NCBI GenBank assembly: GCA_903821875.1
Contig: CAIJMU010000187.1
Span: forward strand, 22,905-86,904
Origin: an uncultured Spirochaetota bacterium
GTDB lineage: Bacteria; Spirochaetota; Spirochaetia; Treponematales; Rectinemataceae
DNA length: 64,000 bases
Direction: 5' to 3'
The notes under the pieces: generated by a model
Seen by the model: only the letters and a program-made list of their open reading frames with translations
Databases searched by the model: none
What the model was told of the DNA's origin: nothing
Shown: one piece after another, positions 17,223-25,362 of the stretch
Layout: each line of letters begins with the position of its first letter
How positions within the stretch are numbered: the first letter of the stretch is position 1
Made by a program: the position numbers and the translations under genes

Positions 17223-17681
17223 ATGGACGACACCGACCTTTCAGGCCTCGACCTCGCCGGAGCGCGCGCCTACCTCGTAGAATTCGCCACGAGTTCCAAG
17301 CTTGCACGAAAAGCCCTCACCGCCCTCGACGAGGATCTGGCTCTCTGGACCACGCGTGTCGCCCTGGCCGAGGGCAAGGGTATGGCTGAACTGGCTGCGG
17401 CAGCCAAAACCAAGCTCAGCGAACTCGAGGCGAAGCGCGCTCCACTCGCCGCAGAGCTCGCCGAGACCGAGGACAAGGTCCGCCGAATCCGTGAAAAGCT
17501 CCCCCTTGTCGCCGCCAGCGAGCGGAGCATCGACGCCGACCGCCTCCTTGCGGAGCTGCAGCTGATGACCGGAGAACTCCTGGGGGACACTTCACCGAAG
17601 CTCGAGGCCGACCTGGCTAGGCTCGAATCGGAGGCTGCCGTGGAAGAGGGACTCGCTGCGCTCAAGAAGAACGCGGGGTAA
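17223..17681 (+). CDS. Coiled-coil protein, function unknown
   Basis: A 152-residue, highly charged, Ala/Glu/Leu-rich protein (residues ~20-110 form a long heptad-like helix: KTKLSELEAKRAPLAAELAE). There is no signal peptide, membrane segment or known catalytic motif. The ATG at 17223 follows GGAGG eight bases upstream; the longer frame from 17175 lacks a ribosome site. It is convergent with the ROK gene, whose end is 5 bp away. I do not recognise the family; shape alone suggests a structural or scaffolding role. Confidence 0.6.
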   Translation: MDDTDLSGLDLAGARAYLVEFATSSKLARKALTALDEDLALWTTRVALAEGKGMAELAAAAKTKLSELEAKRAPLAAELAETEDKVRRIREKLPLVAASERSIDADRLLAELQLMTGELLGDTSPKLEADLARLESEAAVEEGLAALKKNAG

Positions 17682-17685
17682 GAGG

Positions 17686-18855
17686 CTACTTCCCGATCGT
17701 CCCACCGCCCTGGAAAAAGCGCTCGAGGGCCAGGGCTACACCTCCGAGGGCGGGAAACTCCGGGTCGAGGCTCGAGCGTTTGATCTCACAGGGACGGTCG
17801 TTGGCCTCGACACGGCGGGCGACCTCCGAAAAGAGCGCTGAATCCCTGAAGGCCGAGCCGTAGAGGGTGACGACCGAGGGGTCGCAGAGTTCGATGGCAT
17901 TGCCCAGAGCCCGCGCAAAGTGGCTGGCCAGGAGGGCAAAGGCCTCCGGATCGCGGACTGAGAGTGCAGCGCAGAGGGTCTCGACAGTGGAACCCTGCAT
18001 CGAAAGGGCCAGTCCAAGGGCCTGGGCAGACACGAGGGACTCGAGGCAGCCCCTGCGCCCGCAGTAGGGGCAGGGGGGACCATCGGCTGCCACGAAGGTG
18101 TGACCGAGTTCCCCCGCCCGGTTGTGGGCACCCGACCAGGGCAGTCCACCCGGAGTCCAGGCGGCACCGACGCCAGGCCCGTACTTTACCAGGAGGAGGC
18201 CGGCGGGGGGGCTTTTTTTCATATCCGTGAGGAGGAGTTCCGCAACTGAAAGAGCCCTGACATTGTTGTTGACCGACACAGGCACGCCGAGGGCTGCCTC
18301 GAAGGGCTCCCTGATCGGTACAGTCCCCTCCCAGAGGCGCGGCTCCCGGAGGGACAGACCCGAATCCGGATCGACCCGTCCGGTGACACCGACTCCTGCG
18401 CCCAGGACCCCGGCCGCAGCTGCGCCCTCCCCTCCAAGAAGTTCGCCCACCGCCACTGCAGCGGCCTTGGCGAAAACCGTCCCCGGCTCCGCTCCCCTGG
18501 GTACCTTGGGCAGCGAGATGTTCCGTACTCCAAGCACCGTGCCGCCGAGGTCGGAGACGAGGACCTGGATCCTCTCCTGGTCGATGCCGACTCCAAGAAG
18601 CTTTCCCGCCTCGTTCCGTATGCGGAGGAAGATCTTCCGGCGTCCGGCCTTGCCGTTGCCTCCCGAGGAACCCGCCTCGACGATGAGCCCCTCCTCGAGG
18701 AGCTCGCCGACGAGGATCGTCACCGAGGCCCGGGTCAGGCCGATGCTCGAAGCCAGGTCATTGCGTGCAATTGCTCCATTCCTGTGGACGAGGCTGAGGA
18801 GGCCGAAGCGGTTGCGCTTCCTGATGTCACTGGCGCTCAGGCCGCGATGCGTCAT
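17686..18855 (-). CDS. ROK-family transcriptional repressor
   Basis: A 389-residue NagC/XylR/Mlc-type regulator. Residues ~5-70 are a winged helix-turn-helix (RNRFGLLSLVHRNGAIARND, then LASSIGLTRASVTILVGELL), followed by a ROK sugar-kinase-like domain with the family zinc motif CPYCGRRGCLES and GELGHTF. The ATG at 18855 has GGAGGG just upstream and overlaps the DUF4867 stop (ATGA), so the longer frame is discarded. It lies divergent from the sulfoquinovose operon across a region with two near-identical palindromes. ROK repressors are usually released by a pathway sugar; here SQ, sulfofructose or a related sugar is the natural guess. Regulation of the operon is inferred from position and shared operators. 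Confidence 0.88.
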   Translation of the reverse strand: MTHRGLSASDIRKRNRFGLLSLVHRNGAIARNDLASSIGLTRASVTILVGELLEEGLIVEAGSSGGNGKAGRRKIFLRIRNEAGKLLGVGIDQERIQVLVSDLGGTVLGVRNISLPKVPRGAEPGTVFAKAAAVAVGELLGGEGAAAAGVLGAGVGVTGRVDPDSGLSLREPRLWEGTVPIREPFEAALGVPVSVNNNVRALSVAELLLTDMKKSPPAGLLLVKYGPGVGAAWTPGGLPWSGAHNRAGELGHTFVAADGPPCPYCGRRGCLESLVSAQALGLALSMQGSTVETLCAALSVRDPEAFALLASHFARALGNAIELCDPSVVTLYGSAFRDSALFSEVARRVEANDRPCEIKRSSLDPEFPALGGVALALERFFQGGGTIGK

Positions 18856-19541
18856 GCGCCCTCCAGGGGCGTGACCGCTCGGTTGGGACCGCGCAGCGTC
18901 GGCAAGACCCCCTGGTCGACGAGGACCCTCCTCTCGGGATGGGCGATGATCCACTTGTTGCGCTTGCGGAGAAGGGGATCTCCCGCCGGGCGCTCTCCTG
19001 GCCCGAACTCCAGGTTGGTGCCAGAGGCCAGGATGATGGCGCTCCGGAAGCCCCCGGCATGGACACGGCAGGGTGCCAGGTGAAGGGTTCCCGAAAACAG
19101 TTCGACTGCCTGCCCACGGAGCAGGACGAGGCCAACAACCTTCGAGGAATCGAAGCCCGGTCCCGGAGACTCCTGGGACAGGTCTCCGCGAAGCCCTACA
19201 AGGAGGACAAGGTCATCGGCAGCAACCACGACCTCGCTACATTTGTGATATTCGAGGCCGTTGAGCGTTGAATTGCGGCCCGCGCAGTAGCCCACCTGGA
19301 TCGGCATGCCACCCATATGGACCGCAGCGAGGATCCTTGCGTCCCCTGTCGCCTCGAGGGGAGGATGGGAGGGGACATAGGCGACGCCTTCGGCGGGAAT
19401 GGCCACGCTCGCCTCGAGGGCTGCCACGAGAGCTGACCAATCTCCCGGGACGGGCGCGCCATAGGGAGCGAGGGCCCCTTCCTCCAGACCGAAAAGCCCG
19501 ACCGAAGGATTGGCCGCGCGAAGCCGCTCGAGGATGCTCAA
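18852..19541 (-). CDS. DUF4867 family protein
   Basis: A ~230-residue protein with the DUF4867 signature GMPIQVGYCAGRNSTLNGLE followed by YHKCSEVVVAADDLVLLVGL. The fold is expected to be a ureidoglycolate-lyase-like cupin; the biochemical function is not established to my knowledge. The TTG at 19541 is preferred as start because AGGAGG lies six bases upstream, whereas the longer frame has no ribosome site. It is the first gene of the ROK transcript and sits beneath the palindrome at 19598-19616. Its tight coupling to the regulator and position beside a sulfosugar operon suggest a role in handling a sugar intermediate, perhaps as epimerase or mutarotase; this is speculation. Confidence 0.75.
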   Translation of the reverse strand: MSILERLRAANPSVGLFGLEEGALAPYGAPVPGDWSALVAALEASVAIPAEGVAYVPSHPPLEATGDARILAAVHMGGMPIQVGYCAGRNSTLNGLEYHKCSEVVVAADDLVLLVGLRGDLSQESPGPGFDSSKVVGLVLLRGQAVELFSGTLHLAPCRVHAGGFRSAIILASGTNLEFGPGERPAGDPLLRKRNKWIIAHPERRVLVDQGVLPTLRGPNRAVTPLEGA

Positions 19542-19597
19542 TCGATGCCTCCTAGTGACACTCTCCGAGAGTAGCACAGCCTCGCTCCTTACGCAAA

Positions 19598-19616
19598 TAA
19601 GTTAAATACTTTCACG
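19598..19616. promoter_or_regulatory. Candidate ROK operator, leftward side
   Basis: TAAGTTAAATACTTTCACG matches 15 of the first 19 bases of the perfect palindrome at 19694-19714, about 96 bp away. It lies upstream of the DUF4867-ROK transcript and could provide autoregulation or a second site for looping. Confidence 0.6.
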
Positions 19617-19665
19617 ATCACGTCATGGCATTTCCCTCGATTACGGCTGATTTTCGCTATGCTCC

Positions 19666-19694
19666 TTGTGGAAGTCCTCGCTGCATGCTAGGAT
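19666..19694 (+). promoter_or_regulatory. Probable promoter of the sulfoquinovose operon
   Basis: -35 TTGTGG (19666-19671), 17-bp spacer, -10 TAGGAT (19689-19694). The match to consensus is moderate, as expected of a regulated promoter. The predicted start point (~19701) lies inside the palindrome at 19694-19714, the ideal place for a repressor. Confidence 0.55.
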
Positions 19695-19714
19695 AAGTTA
19701 AAGACTTTAACTTA
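19694..19714. promoter_or_regulatory. Perfect 21-bp palindrome, candidate ROK operator
   Basis: The core AAGTTAAAGACTTTAACTT (19695-19713) is a perfect palindrome and extends by one T/A pair on each side to 21 bp. It starts at the -10 of the operon promoter and ends 11 bp before the first ATG. Similar sequences are at 19598-19616 and 37048-37068. The ROK protein encoded next door is the likely binder. Confidence 0.75.
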
Positions 19715-19725
19715 CAGGGGAGCCT

Positions 19726-20481
19726 ATGGCCAGCAAGGACGGCAAGCGATTCCACGCCCGCGACAGCCGCGCGGTACTGCGTGAGGTCTTCAATCAGCGG
19801 GACTCGAACCTCGAGTTCCTCTCCCTCGCCGAGCTCGACATCGTCGATGCCCGCTCGACGAATTTCTGCCACAAGCGGGAGGAGACCCTGGCCTTCAACC
19901 TCGCGGGACCGGCGACGGTGCGCGTGGAGGGGCAGGCTTTTGAACTCGAGCACTACGACATACTCTACATTTCCAGGGGAGCGGAATTCGTCGTAGAGGC
20001 CGGCACCGAACCCGCCCACCTCTACCTCTACCGTGCCCTCGCAGACAAGGTTCATCCCGTCCAGCACATGAAATGGAAGGAGGGCAGGGAAGATCCCGCG
20101 CGCCTCCGCCTCCTCACGCGCAAGAAGGTCTACAAGATGTTCGATGTCGGGGAAAAGGCCGACAGGTTCATGGCGGGCTATACCTTCTATGATGATCATT
20201 CCCGCGCCTGGCCACCCCATAACCATACCGACCAGGAAGAGTGCTACTCCTTTATCGAGGGTTCGGGTGCCATGCAGGTTTACGAGGATGACGAAAAGCT
20301 CACCTTCGTGAAGGATGTGCAGGTCGGATCCCACGTAAGCATTCCCCTGCTCAACTACCATCCGGTGTTCAGCCACGAGGAACCGCTCTGCTTTATCTGG
20401 TGCATCGCCGGTGAACGCTACTGGGTCGGCGACAAGGACAAGTCCTTCATGGACGGTACGTCGAAAAAGGTGACGACATGA
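19726..20481 (+). CDS. KduI/IolB-type cupin isomerase, probable sulfoquinovose isomerase
   Basis: A 251-residue protein of the KduI/IolB family (uronate or deoxyglucuronate ketol-isomerases) with a bicupin fold. The metal ligands are visible as His165, His167, Glu172 (HNHTDQEECY) and His212 (NYHPVFSH). Nothing else in the operon is inositol- or pectin-related. Because the next genes form a sulfofructose transketolase route and no YihS-type isomerase is present, the logical substrate is sulfoquinovose, converted to 6-deoxy-6-sulfofructose. The family is certain; the substrate is inferred from context. AGGGGAG precedes the ATG, and its stop overlaps the next start (ATGA, 20478-20481). Confidence 0.8.
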   Translation: MASKDGKRFHARDSRAVLREVFNQRDSNLEFLSLAELDIVDARSTNFCHKREETLAFNLAGPATVRVEGQAFELEHYDILYISRGAEFVVEAGTEPAHLYLYRALADKVHPVQHMKWKEGREDPARLRLLTRKKVYKMFDVGEKADRFMAGYTFYDDHSRAWPPHNHTDQEECYSFIEGSGAMQVYEDDEKLTFVKDVQVGSHVSIPLLNYHPVFSHEEPLCFIWCIAGERYWVGDKDKSFMDGTSKKVTT

Positions 20482-21353
20482 CGGCAAAGGTCCCCGAGAC
20501 GCCTGCCAGCGCGGCGGAAATTTCAGCCCTTGCAGCTAGGGCGAAGTCAGTGCGTCGCGCCTGCCTCCAGTCCATCGCCACCCTCGGCATAGGCCACGTG
20601 GGTGGCTCCATGTCCGTCGTGGAGATACTCGTAGCCCTGTATTTCCGCCACCTCCGTCTTGATCCGGCTGACAGCAAGGCTGCAGACCGTGACTGGTTTG
20701 TCCTTTCCAAGGGACACGCGGGTCCCGCCCTCTACGCCACCCTCGCCGAAAAGGGCTACCTCCCGAAAGAACTCCTTTCAACACTGAACAAGGGCGGGAC
20801 CTCCCTGCCGAGCCACGCTGACAGAAAGCTCACTCCCGGCGTCGACATGAGCACGGGCTCGCTCGGGCAGGGCTTTTCGGCCGCCACGGGCATCGCCCTC
20901 GGCCTCAGGCTGGACGGCCCCCGCTCAGACGGGAGCACCAAGCGCTGCTGGGTGATCATCGGAGACGGGGAGAGCGACGAGGGCCAGGTCTGGGAGGCCG
21001 CATCCTTTGCGGCCCACTACGGCCTCGACAACCTCATCGCTTTCACCGACGCGAACAAATTCCAGATCGACGGCAGCACCGAGGCCGTGATGAACCTCCG
21101 CGACCTCTGTGCCAAGTGGGAGGCCTTCGGCTGGAAAGCCCTCCGCGTCGATGGCCACGACTTCGCTGCCCTTGACCGGGCCATCCTCGCGGCAAAGACA
21201 GAAAAGGGCAGACCAGTGATGATCATACTCGATACGATCAAGGCCAAGGGCGTCCCCGCCCTCGAAGGCAGGGCCGAGAGCCACAACGCGCCCTTCACCG
21301 CCGTCGAAATGGCCGCAGTGGATGCTGCCAGCGGGGAGGCCCTCCATGGCTGA
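20478..21353 (+). CDS. sqwG: Transketolase N-terminal subunit, probable sulfofructose transketolase
   Basis: A 291-residue thiamine-diphosphate-binding half of a split transketolase. GHVGGSMSVVEIL and KGHAGPALYATL carry conserved active-site histidines, and GDGESDEGQVWEAASFA followed by FTDANKFQIDG is the ThDP/Mg motif. Split transketolases are common, but here the partner genes are an RpiB-type isomerase and an acylating sulfoacetaldehyde dehydrogenase. That matches the published transketolase-dependent sulfoglycolysis (sulfo-TK) pathway, in which this enzyme moves two-carbon units from sulfofructose and from 4-deoxy-4-sulfoerythrulose to glyceraldehyde 3-phosphate, giving xylulose 5-phosphate. 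The gene symbol follows that pathway as I remember it. It overlaps its partner by 8 bp. Confidence 0.88.
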   Translation: MTAKVPETPASAAEISALAARAKSVRRACLQSIATLGIGHVGGSMSVVEILVALYFRHLRLDPADSKAADRDWFVLSKGHAGPALYATLAEKGYLPKELLSTLNKGGTSLPSHADRKLTPGVDMSTGSLGQGFSAATGIALGLRLDGPRSDGSTKRCWVIIGDGESDEGQVWEAASFAAHYGLDNLIAFTDANKFQIDGSTEAVMNLRDLCAKWEAFGWKALRVDGHDFAALDRAILAAKTEKGRPVMIILDTIKAKGVPALEGRAESHNAPFTAVEMAAVDAASGEALHG

Positions 21354-22284
21354 CCGTGAACTTCGCGCAGTCTACGCGCAAAAGCTGGTGGCTTTGGCCG
21401 CCAGGGATCCCCGGGTCTGCGTCCTCGAAGCTGATCTGGCCAAGGCCACTGGTACCGGTCCCTTTGCAGCGGCCTACCCCGAGCGTTTCTTCAACGTCGG
21501 TGTCGCTGAGGCCAACCTTGTCGGCGTCGCCTCCGGCCTTTCTGCCACCGGCAGGAAACCCTTCGCGGCCACCTTCGGTTGCTTTGCCAGCCGCCGCGCC
21601 TTCGACCAGTTCTTCCTTTCAGCCAATTATGCGGGTCTTGAGGTAGTCCTTGTCGGTACCGACCCCGGTGTCACGGCAGCCTACAACGGCGGCACCCACA
21701 TGCCCCTCGAGGATCTGGCCCTCATGCGCACGGTGCCCGGCCTCGCCATCGTCGAGCCCGCCGATCCGACATCCCTCGAAGCTGCCATCACCCTCGCCCT
21801 CGAGCGGAAGGGCTGCACCTACCTCAGGCTCCAGAGGAAGAGCGCTCCGGAACTCTACCAGGCGAATGAGCATTTCGAATTCGGGAAGGCCAAGCTGCTC
21901 AGGCGTGGAAAGGATGTCACCCTCGTCGCATTGGGCGCCCTTATGGTCGCCGAAGCGCGCAAGGCAGCGGAGACCCTCGCCGCCGAAGGCATCGAAGCCA
22001 CCCTGGTCGATGCCTTCACGCTGGCGCCCCTGGACGGAAAACTCCTCCTCGAACTCGCCGGCGAGACCAGGCGCATGGTCAGCTGCGAGAACCACCGCGT
22101 CACCGGAGGCCTCGGCTCGGCGCTCGCGGAGCTGCTAGCAGAAGCGGGAGTTCCCGCACGGCTCGCGCGCATCGGTGTCGCTGCCGATCTCTTCGGCGAA
22201 GTCGGAACCCAGGACTGGCTAGCGGAGCACTTCGGACTGACCGCCCCCCATATCGCCGCTGCGGCACGGGATCTGGTGAAATAG
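21346..22284 (+). CDS. sqwH: Transketolase C-terminal subunit
   Basis: A 312-residue partner subunit with the pyrimidine-binding domain (FFNVGVAEANLVGVASGLSA, with the catalytic Glu in GVAEAN; AATFGCFASRRAFDQF) and the C-terminal transketolase domain (VTLVALGALMVAEARKAAET). The ATG at 21346 lies inside the end of the N-terminal gene and follows GGGGAGG, so the two subunits are produced together. It is expected to form the heterotetrameric enzyme that performs both two-carbon transfers of the sulfo-TK pathway. A housekeeping pentose-phosphate role cannot be excluded on sequence alone, but the operon argues against it. Confidence 0.88.
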   Translation: MADRELRAVYAQKLVALAARDPRVCVLEADLAKATGTGPFAAAYPERFFNVGVAEANLVGVASGLSATGRKPFAATFGCFASRRAFDQFFLSANYAGLEVVLVGTDPGVTAAYNGGTHMPLEDLALMRTVPGLAIVEPADPTSLEAAITLALERKGCTYLRLQRKSAPELYQANEHFEFGKAKLLRRGKDVTLVALGALMVAEARKAAETLAAEGIEATLVDAFTLAPLDGKLLLELAGETRRMVSCENHRVTGGLGSALAELLAEAGVPARLARIGVAADLFGEVGTQDWLAEHFGLTAPHIAAAARDLVK

Positions 22285-22317
22285 GGTACTGGGGCACTTC
22301 CCTAGAAGGAGACAAGC

Positions 22318-22794
22318 ATGAAGTTGGCAATTGCATCTGACCTTTCCGGATTCCCGCTTAGGCAGGAGATCGTGAAGCACCTGAAGGAAAACCATCCCGA
22401 TATCGAGGTGATCGACTTCGGCATCGAGGACGCTGACCATCCCCAGCCCTATTTCGTACAGGCGCCCAAGGTCGCCACCGCCATCCAGAAGGGCGAGGCT
22501 GAAAAGGGCATCCTCATCTGCGGCACCGGCCAGGGCATGGCCATCGTCGCGAACAAGCACAGGGGCGTGTACGCCTGCGTGGTCGACGATGTCTTTTCGG
22601 GCGAAAGGGCGAAGATCGTCAACAACTCCAATGTCATCACGATGGGCGGCTGGATCACCGCGCCCTTCCTCGGCTGCCAGATCGTGGACGCCTGGCTTTC
22701 CATGTCCTTCACCCAGAAAATGGAATTCAAGAAGGACTTCCTCACCAATGCCTTCAACAAGGTCGTCGAGATCGAGGCGGAGCAGTTCAAATGA
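22318..22794 (+). CDS. sqwI: RpiB/LacAB-family isomerase, probable sulfoerythrose isomerase
   Basis: A 158-residue RpiB-type aldose-ketose isomerase. MKLAIASDLSGFPLR and the active-site Cys68 in ILICGTGQGMAIVANK are present, followed by NNSNVITMGG. In the sulfo-TK pathway an enzyme of this family converts 4-deoxy-4-sulfoerythrose to 4-deoxy-4-sulfoerythrulose between the two transketolase steps. A ribose-5-phosphate or sugar-phosphate substrate is the alternative by family. GAAGGAGA precedes the ATG. Its stop overlaps the next start (ATGA, 22791-22794). Confidence 0.87.
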   Translation: MKLAIASDLSGFPLRQEIVKHLKENHPDIEVIDFGIEDADHPQPYFVQAPKVATAIQKGEAEKGILICGTGQGMAIVANKHRGVYACVVDDVFSGERAKIVNNSNVITMGGWITAPFLGCQIVDAWLSMSFTQKMEFKKDFLTNAFNKVVEIEAEQFK

Positions 22795-24233
22795 GCGCGA
22801 CTTACACGGTGAGCGACAGCGACGACGGCAGGCTCATAGCGGGTCTTGTCGCCAAGGCGCGTGCCGCTCAGGCTATCGCTGCCACCTGGGACCAGGAGCG
22901 CATCGACGAGGTCTGCCTCGCCGTGGGCTGGGCTGTCTACAACGACGCGAACATCCGTGTCATGGCTCGTGCCGCAGTCGACGAGACGGGCATGGGTGTC
23001 TTCGAGGACAAGCTCACCAAGCACAAGAACAAGGTATTGGGAGTACTCAGGGACATCAAGACGGCCAGGACTGTGGGTTGTATCGACTATGACGAAGCGA
23101 AGGGCATCATGAAATTCGCCAAGCCAGTCGGCGTAGTCGGTGCCCTCGCCCCCGTCACCAACCCGACCGCGACACCCTCCTCCAATGGCCTGTCCATCCT
23201 CAAAGGCCGCAACGCCGTCATCTTCGCCCCCCACCCCAAGGCCAGGGGCGCATCGAAGCTGGCCTGCGACTTCATGAGGGAAGCGCTCGGGAAGGTCGGA
23301 GCCCCCGAGGACCTGGTACAGTGCATCGAAGAGCCCTCGATCGAGCGTACCGGCGAGCTGATGAGGCAGGTGGACCTCGTGGTGGCCACCGGCGGCGGGC
23401 CGATGGTAAAGGCCGCCTATTCCTCCGGCACGCCGGCCTTTGGCGTCGGTCCTGGCAATGCTGTGCAGTTGCTCGCCGAGGACGCCGATCCTGTCGACGC
23501 CGCCGCGAAGATATCGCTCAGCAAGGCCTTTGACAACGCAACCTCCTGCTCGAGCGAGAATTCGGTGGTAGCCCACGCCGCTGTCTACGATGCCTTTGTC
23601 GCTGCGATGAAGGAAAAGGGTGCCTACCTCTGTACCGCCGACGAGAAAACCCGCCTCCGCGCCTGGCTCTGGCCCGTCGGCAAGGACGGCCACGAGGCCC
23701 TCAATCCGAAAGTGATCGCCCGCACCGCGATGGTCGTCGCAGAGGGCGCGGGCATCAAGGTGCCGGATGGAACAAGGGTCCTCATGGTGGAGGCCCAGCT
23801 GCCGCGAAGGGGCGGAGAAGCAGTGGACAAGTGGGCCCAGGAAAAGATCTCCCCCGTCCTGGCATTGTGGAAGTGCCCCGATTTCCACAGTGGCCTCGAA
23901 GCCCTCGTGCTCATCACCGATGCCTGCGGCACAGGCCACTCCTCGGGTCTCTTCAGCCAGAAGGACGAGTACATACAGGCGATGGGACTGACCATGCGCT
24001 CGAGCCGGATCATGGTCCGCCAGGGCATGGCCTCGGGCAATGGGGGCACCTTCGCCAACGGCATGCCCTCTACCGTCACCCTGGGCTGCGGCAGCTGGGG
24101 CGGAAACATCACCACTGAGAACATCCACTGGAAGCACTTCATCAACGTGACCTGGCTGGCCCTCCCCCTTCCGATGAACCGCCCCTCCGACGAGGAGATC
24201 TTCGGAAGCCACTGGGCCAGGTACGGGAAGTAA
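22791..24233 (+). CDS. Acylating sulfoacetaldehyde dehydrogenase-like enzyme
   Basis: A 480-residue CoA-acylating aldehyde dehydrogenase. The catalytic Cys lies in FDNATSCSSENSVV; a Rossmann-type GVVGALAPVTNPTATPSSN segment and VVATGGGPMVKAAYSSGTPA are typical of the AdhE/SauS/EutE branch. The late segments (ACGTGHSSGLFS, ASGNGGTFANGMPSTVTLGCG, GSWGGNITTENIHWKHFINV) resemble the sulfoacetaldehyde dehydrogenase SauS subfamily rather than EutE. It is expected to oxidise sulfoacetaldehyde plus CoA to sulfoacetyl-CoA, linking the transketolase product to the ATP-forming ligase next door. Substrate is inferred from subfamily and context. Confidence 0.85.
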   Translation: MSATYTVSDSDDGRLIAGLVAKARAAQAIAATWDQERIDEVCLAVGWAVYNDANIRVMARAAVDETGMGVFEDKLTKHKNKVLGVLRDIKTARTVGCIDYDEAKGIMKFAKPVGVVGALAPVTNPTATPSSNGLSILKGRNAVIFAPHPKARGASKLACDFMREALGKVGAPEDLVQCIEEPSIERTGELMRQVDLVVATGGGPMVKAAYSSGTPAFGVGPGNAVQLLAEDADPVDAAAKISLSKAFDNATSCSSENSVVAHAAVYDAFVAAMKEKGAYLCTADEKTRLRAWLWPVGKDGHEALNPKVIARTAMVVAEGAGIKVPDGTRVLMVEAQLPRRGGEAVDKWAQEKISPVLALWKCPDFHSGLEALVLITDACGTGHSSGLFSQKDEYIQAMGLTMRSSRIMVRQGMASGNGGTFANGMPSTVTLGCGSWGGNITTENIHWKHFINVTWLALPLPMNRPSDEEIFGSHWARYGK

Positions 24234-24237
24234 GACC

Positions 24238-25362
24238 ATGAAGCTCCACGAGCACGAGGCCAAGGAAGTCTTCGCAAAGGCAGGGATTCCGGTCCCGCGT
24301 TCCTTCCTCGCCCTGGACGCAGCGGCGGCAAGCCAGGCAGCAACTACGATCGGTTTCCCCTGCGTCCTGAAGTCCCAGGTCCTCATGGGCGGACGCGGAA
24401 AGGCCGGGCTCATCAGACTCGTCAAGGATGCTCCAGCGGCCCAGGAAGCCGCGCTGGAGCTCTTCGCAAGCCCCCATGGCGTCCACAAGCTCCTCGTCGA
24501 AGAAGCGGTCGCAATTGAACGGGAAATCTACCTTTCCATCACCGTCGATCCGGTCGCCGCGGAAGCGGTCGTGCTGGCCTGCGCCCAGGGTGGGGTGGAG
24601 ATCGAGGAACTCGCGGCCACCGCACCCGAAAAGATCTTCCGCGAGAGCGTGAGCCTTTCCGAGGGCTTCCTTCCCTTCAGGGCGCGAAACCTCTGCATGT
24701 CCCTCGGACTCTCGGGCGACCTTGCCAAACAGGCTGCTGCCATCCTCGACGCCCTGTGGAAGTGCTTCCGCGCCAACGATGCCGAGCTCGTGGAAATCAA
24801 TCCCCTCTTTGTAACCAAATCCGGCACCCTCATCGCCGGGGACGGCAAGCTCCTCATCGACGATTCCTCCCTGTTCAGGCAGGCAGGCCGCGAAGCGGGG
24901 CGGGATTACTACGATTCAGATGCCGCCTTCGAGGCAGCAAAGGAGGGCATACCCTACCTCCAGTTCGACGGTGACATCTCGCTGATGTGCGCCGGAGCGG
25001 GCCTTACCACCGTCGTCTACGACCTCATCGTCGACGAAGGCGGAACGGTCGCAAACTACCTCGAGTTCGGCGGACCCAACTACCGCAAGGCCGTCCGTGC
25101 CATGGAGCTCTGCCTCAAGAACGATCCCAAGGTAATATTAATTGTGACCTTTGGCACCATAGCCCGGGCCGACGTCATGGCCGAAGGTATCACTGACGCC
25201 ATCGCACGGCTCAAGCCGAAATGCCCGATCATCCCCTGCATCAGGGGCACAGGCGAGGACAAGGCCGTGGAGATGCTCCGCGCGGCTGGCCTCGAACCCC
25301 TCTTCGACACCGAGGAAGCAGTGCGCAAGGCTGTCGCACTGGCCAAGGGAGGCTATCGATGA
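24238..25362 (+). CDS. ADP-forming acyl-CoA ligase, beta (ATP-grasp) subunit
   Basis: A 374-residue SucC-type subunit: KLHEHEAKEVFAKAGIPVPR at the N-terminus, the ATP-grasp loop VLMGGRGKAGLI, VEINPLFVTKSG with the metal-binding Glu/Asn, and a C-terminal CoA-ligase fold (YLEFGGPNYRKAV). Succinyl-CoA synthetase in the citrate cycle is the usual family role. Here the pair directly follows an acylating sulfoacetaldehyde dehydrogenase, so it probably converts sulfoacetyl-CoA, ADP and phosphate to sulfoacetate, CoA and ATP, giving the pathway a substrate-level phosphorylation. Its stop overlaps the alpha-subunit start (ATGA, 25359-25362). Confidence 0.85.
   Translation: MKLHEHEAKEVFAKAGIPVPRSFLALDAAAASQAATTIGFPCVLKSQVLMGGRGKAGLIRLVKDAPAAQEAALELFASPHGVHKLLVEEAVAIEREIYLSITVDPVAAEAVVLACAQGGVEIEELAATAPEKIFRESVSLSEGFLPFRARNLCMSLGLSGDLAKQAAAILDALWKCFRANDAELVEINPLFVTKSGTLIAGDGKLLIDDSSLFRQAGREAGRDYYDSDAAFEAAKEGIPYLQFDGDISLMCAGAGLTTVVYDLIVDEGGTVANYLEFGGPNYRKAVRAMELCLKNDPKVILIVTFGTIARADVMAEGITDAIARLKPKCPIIPCIRGTGEDKAVEMLRAAGLEPLFDTEEAVRKAVALAKGGYR

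Noticed and set aside
19726..20481. The cupin as an inositol (IolB) or pectin (KduI) enzyme
   Set aside because: No other iol, kdu or kdg gene is present, and the operon lacks any SQ isomerase of the YihS type, so a sulfoquinovose isomerase role fits better.
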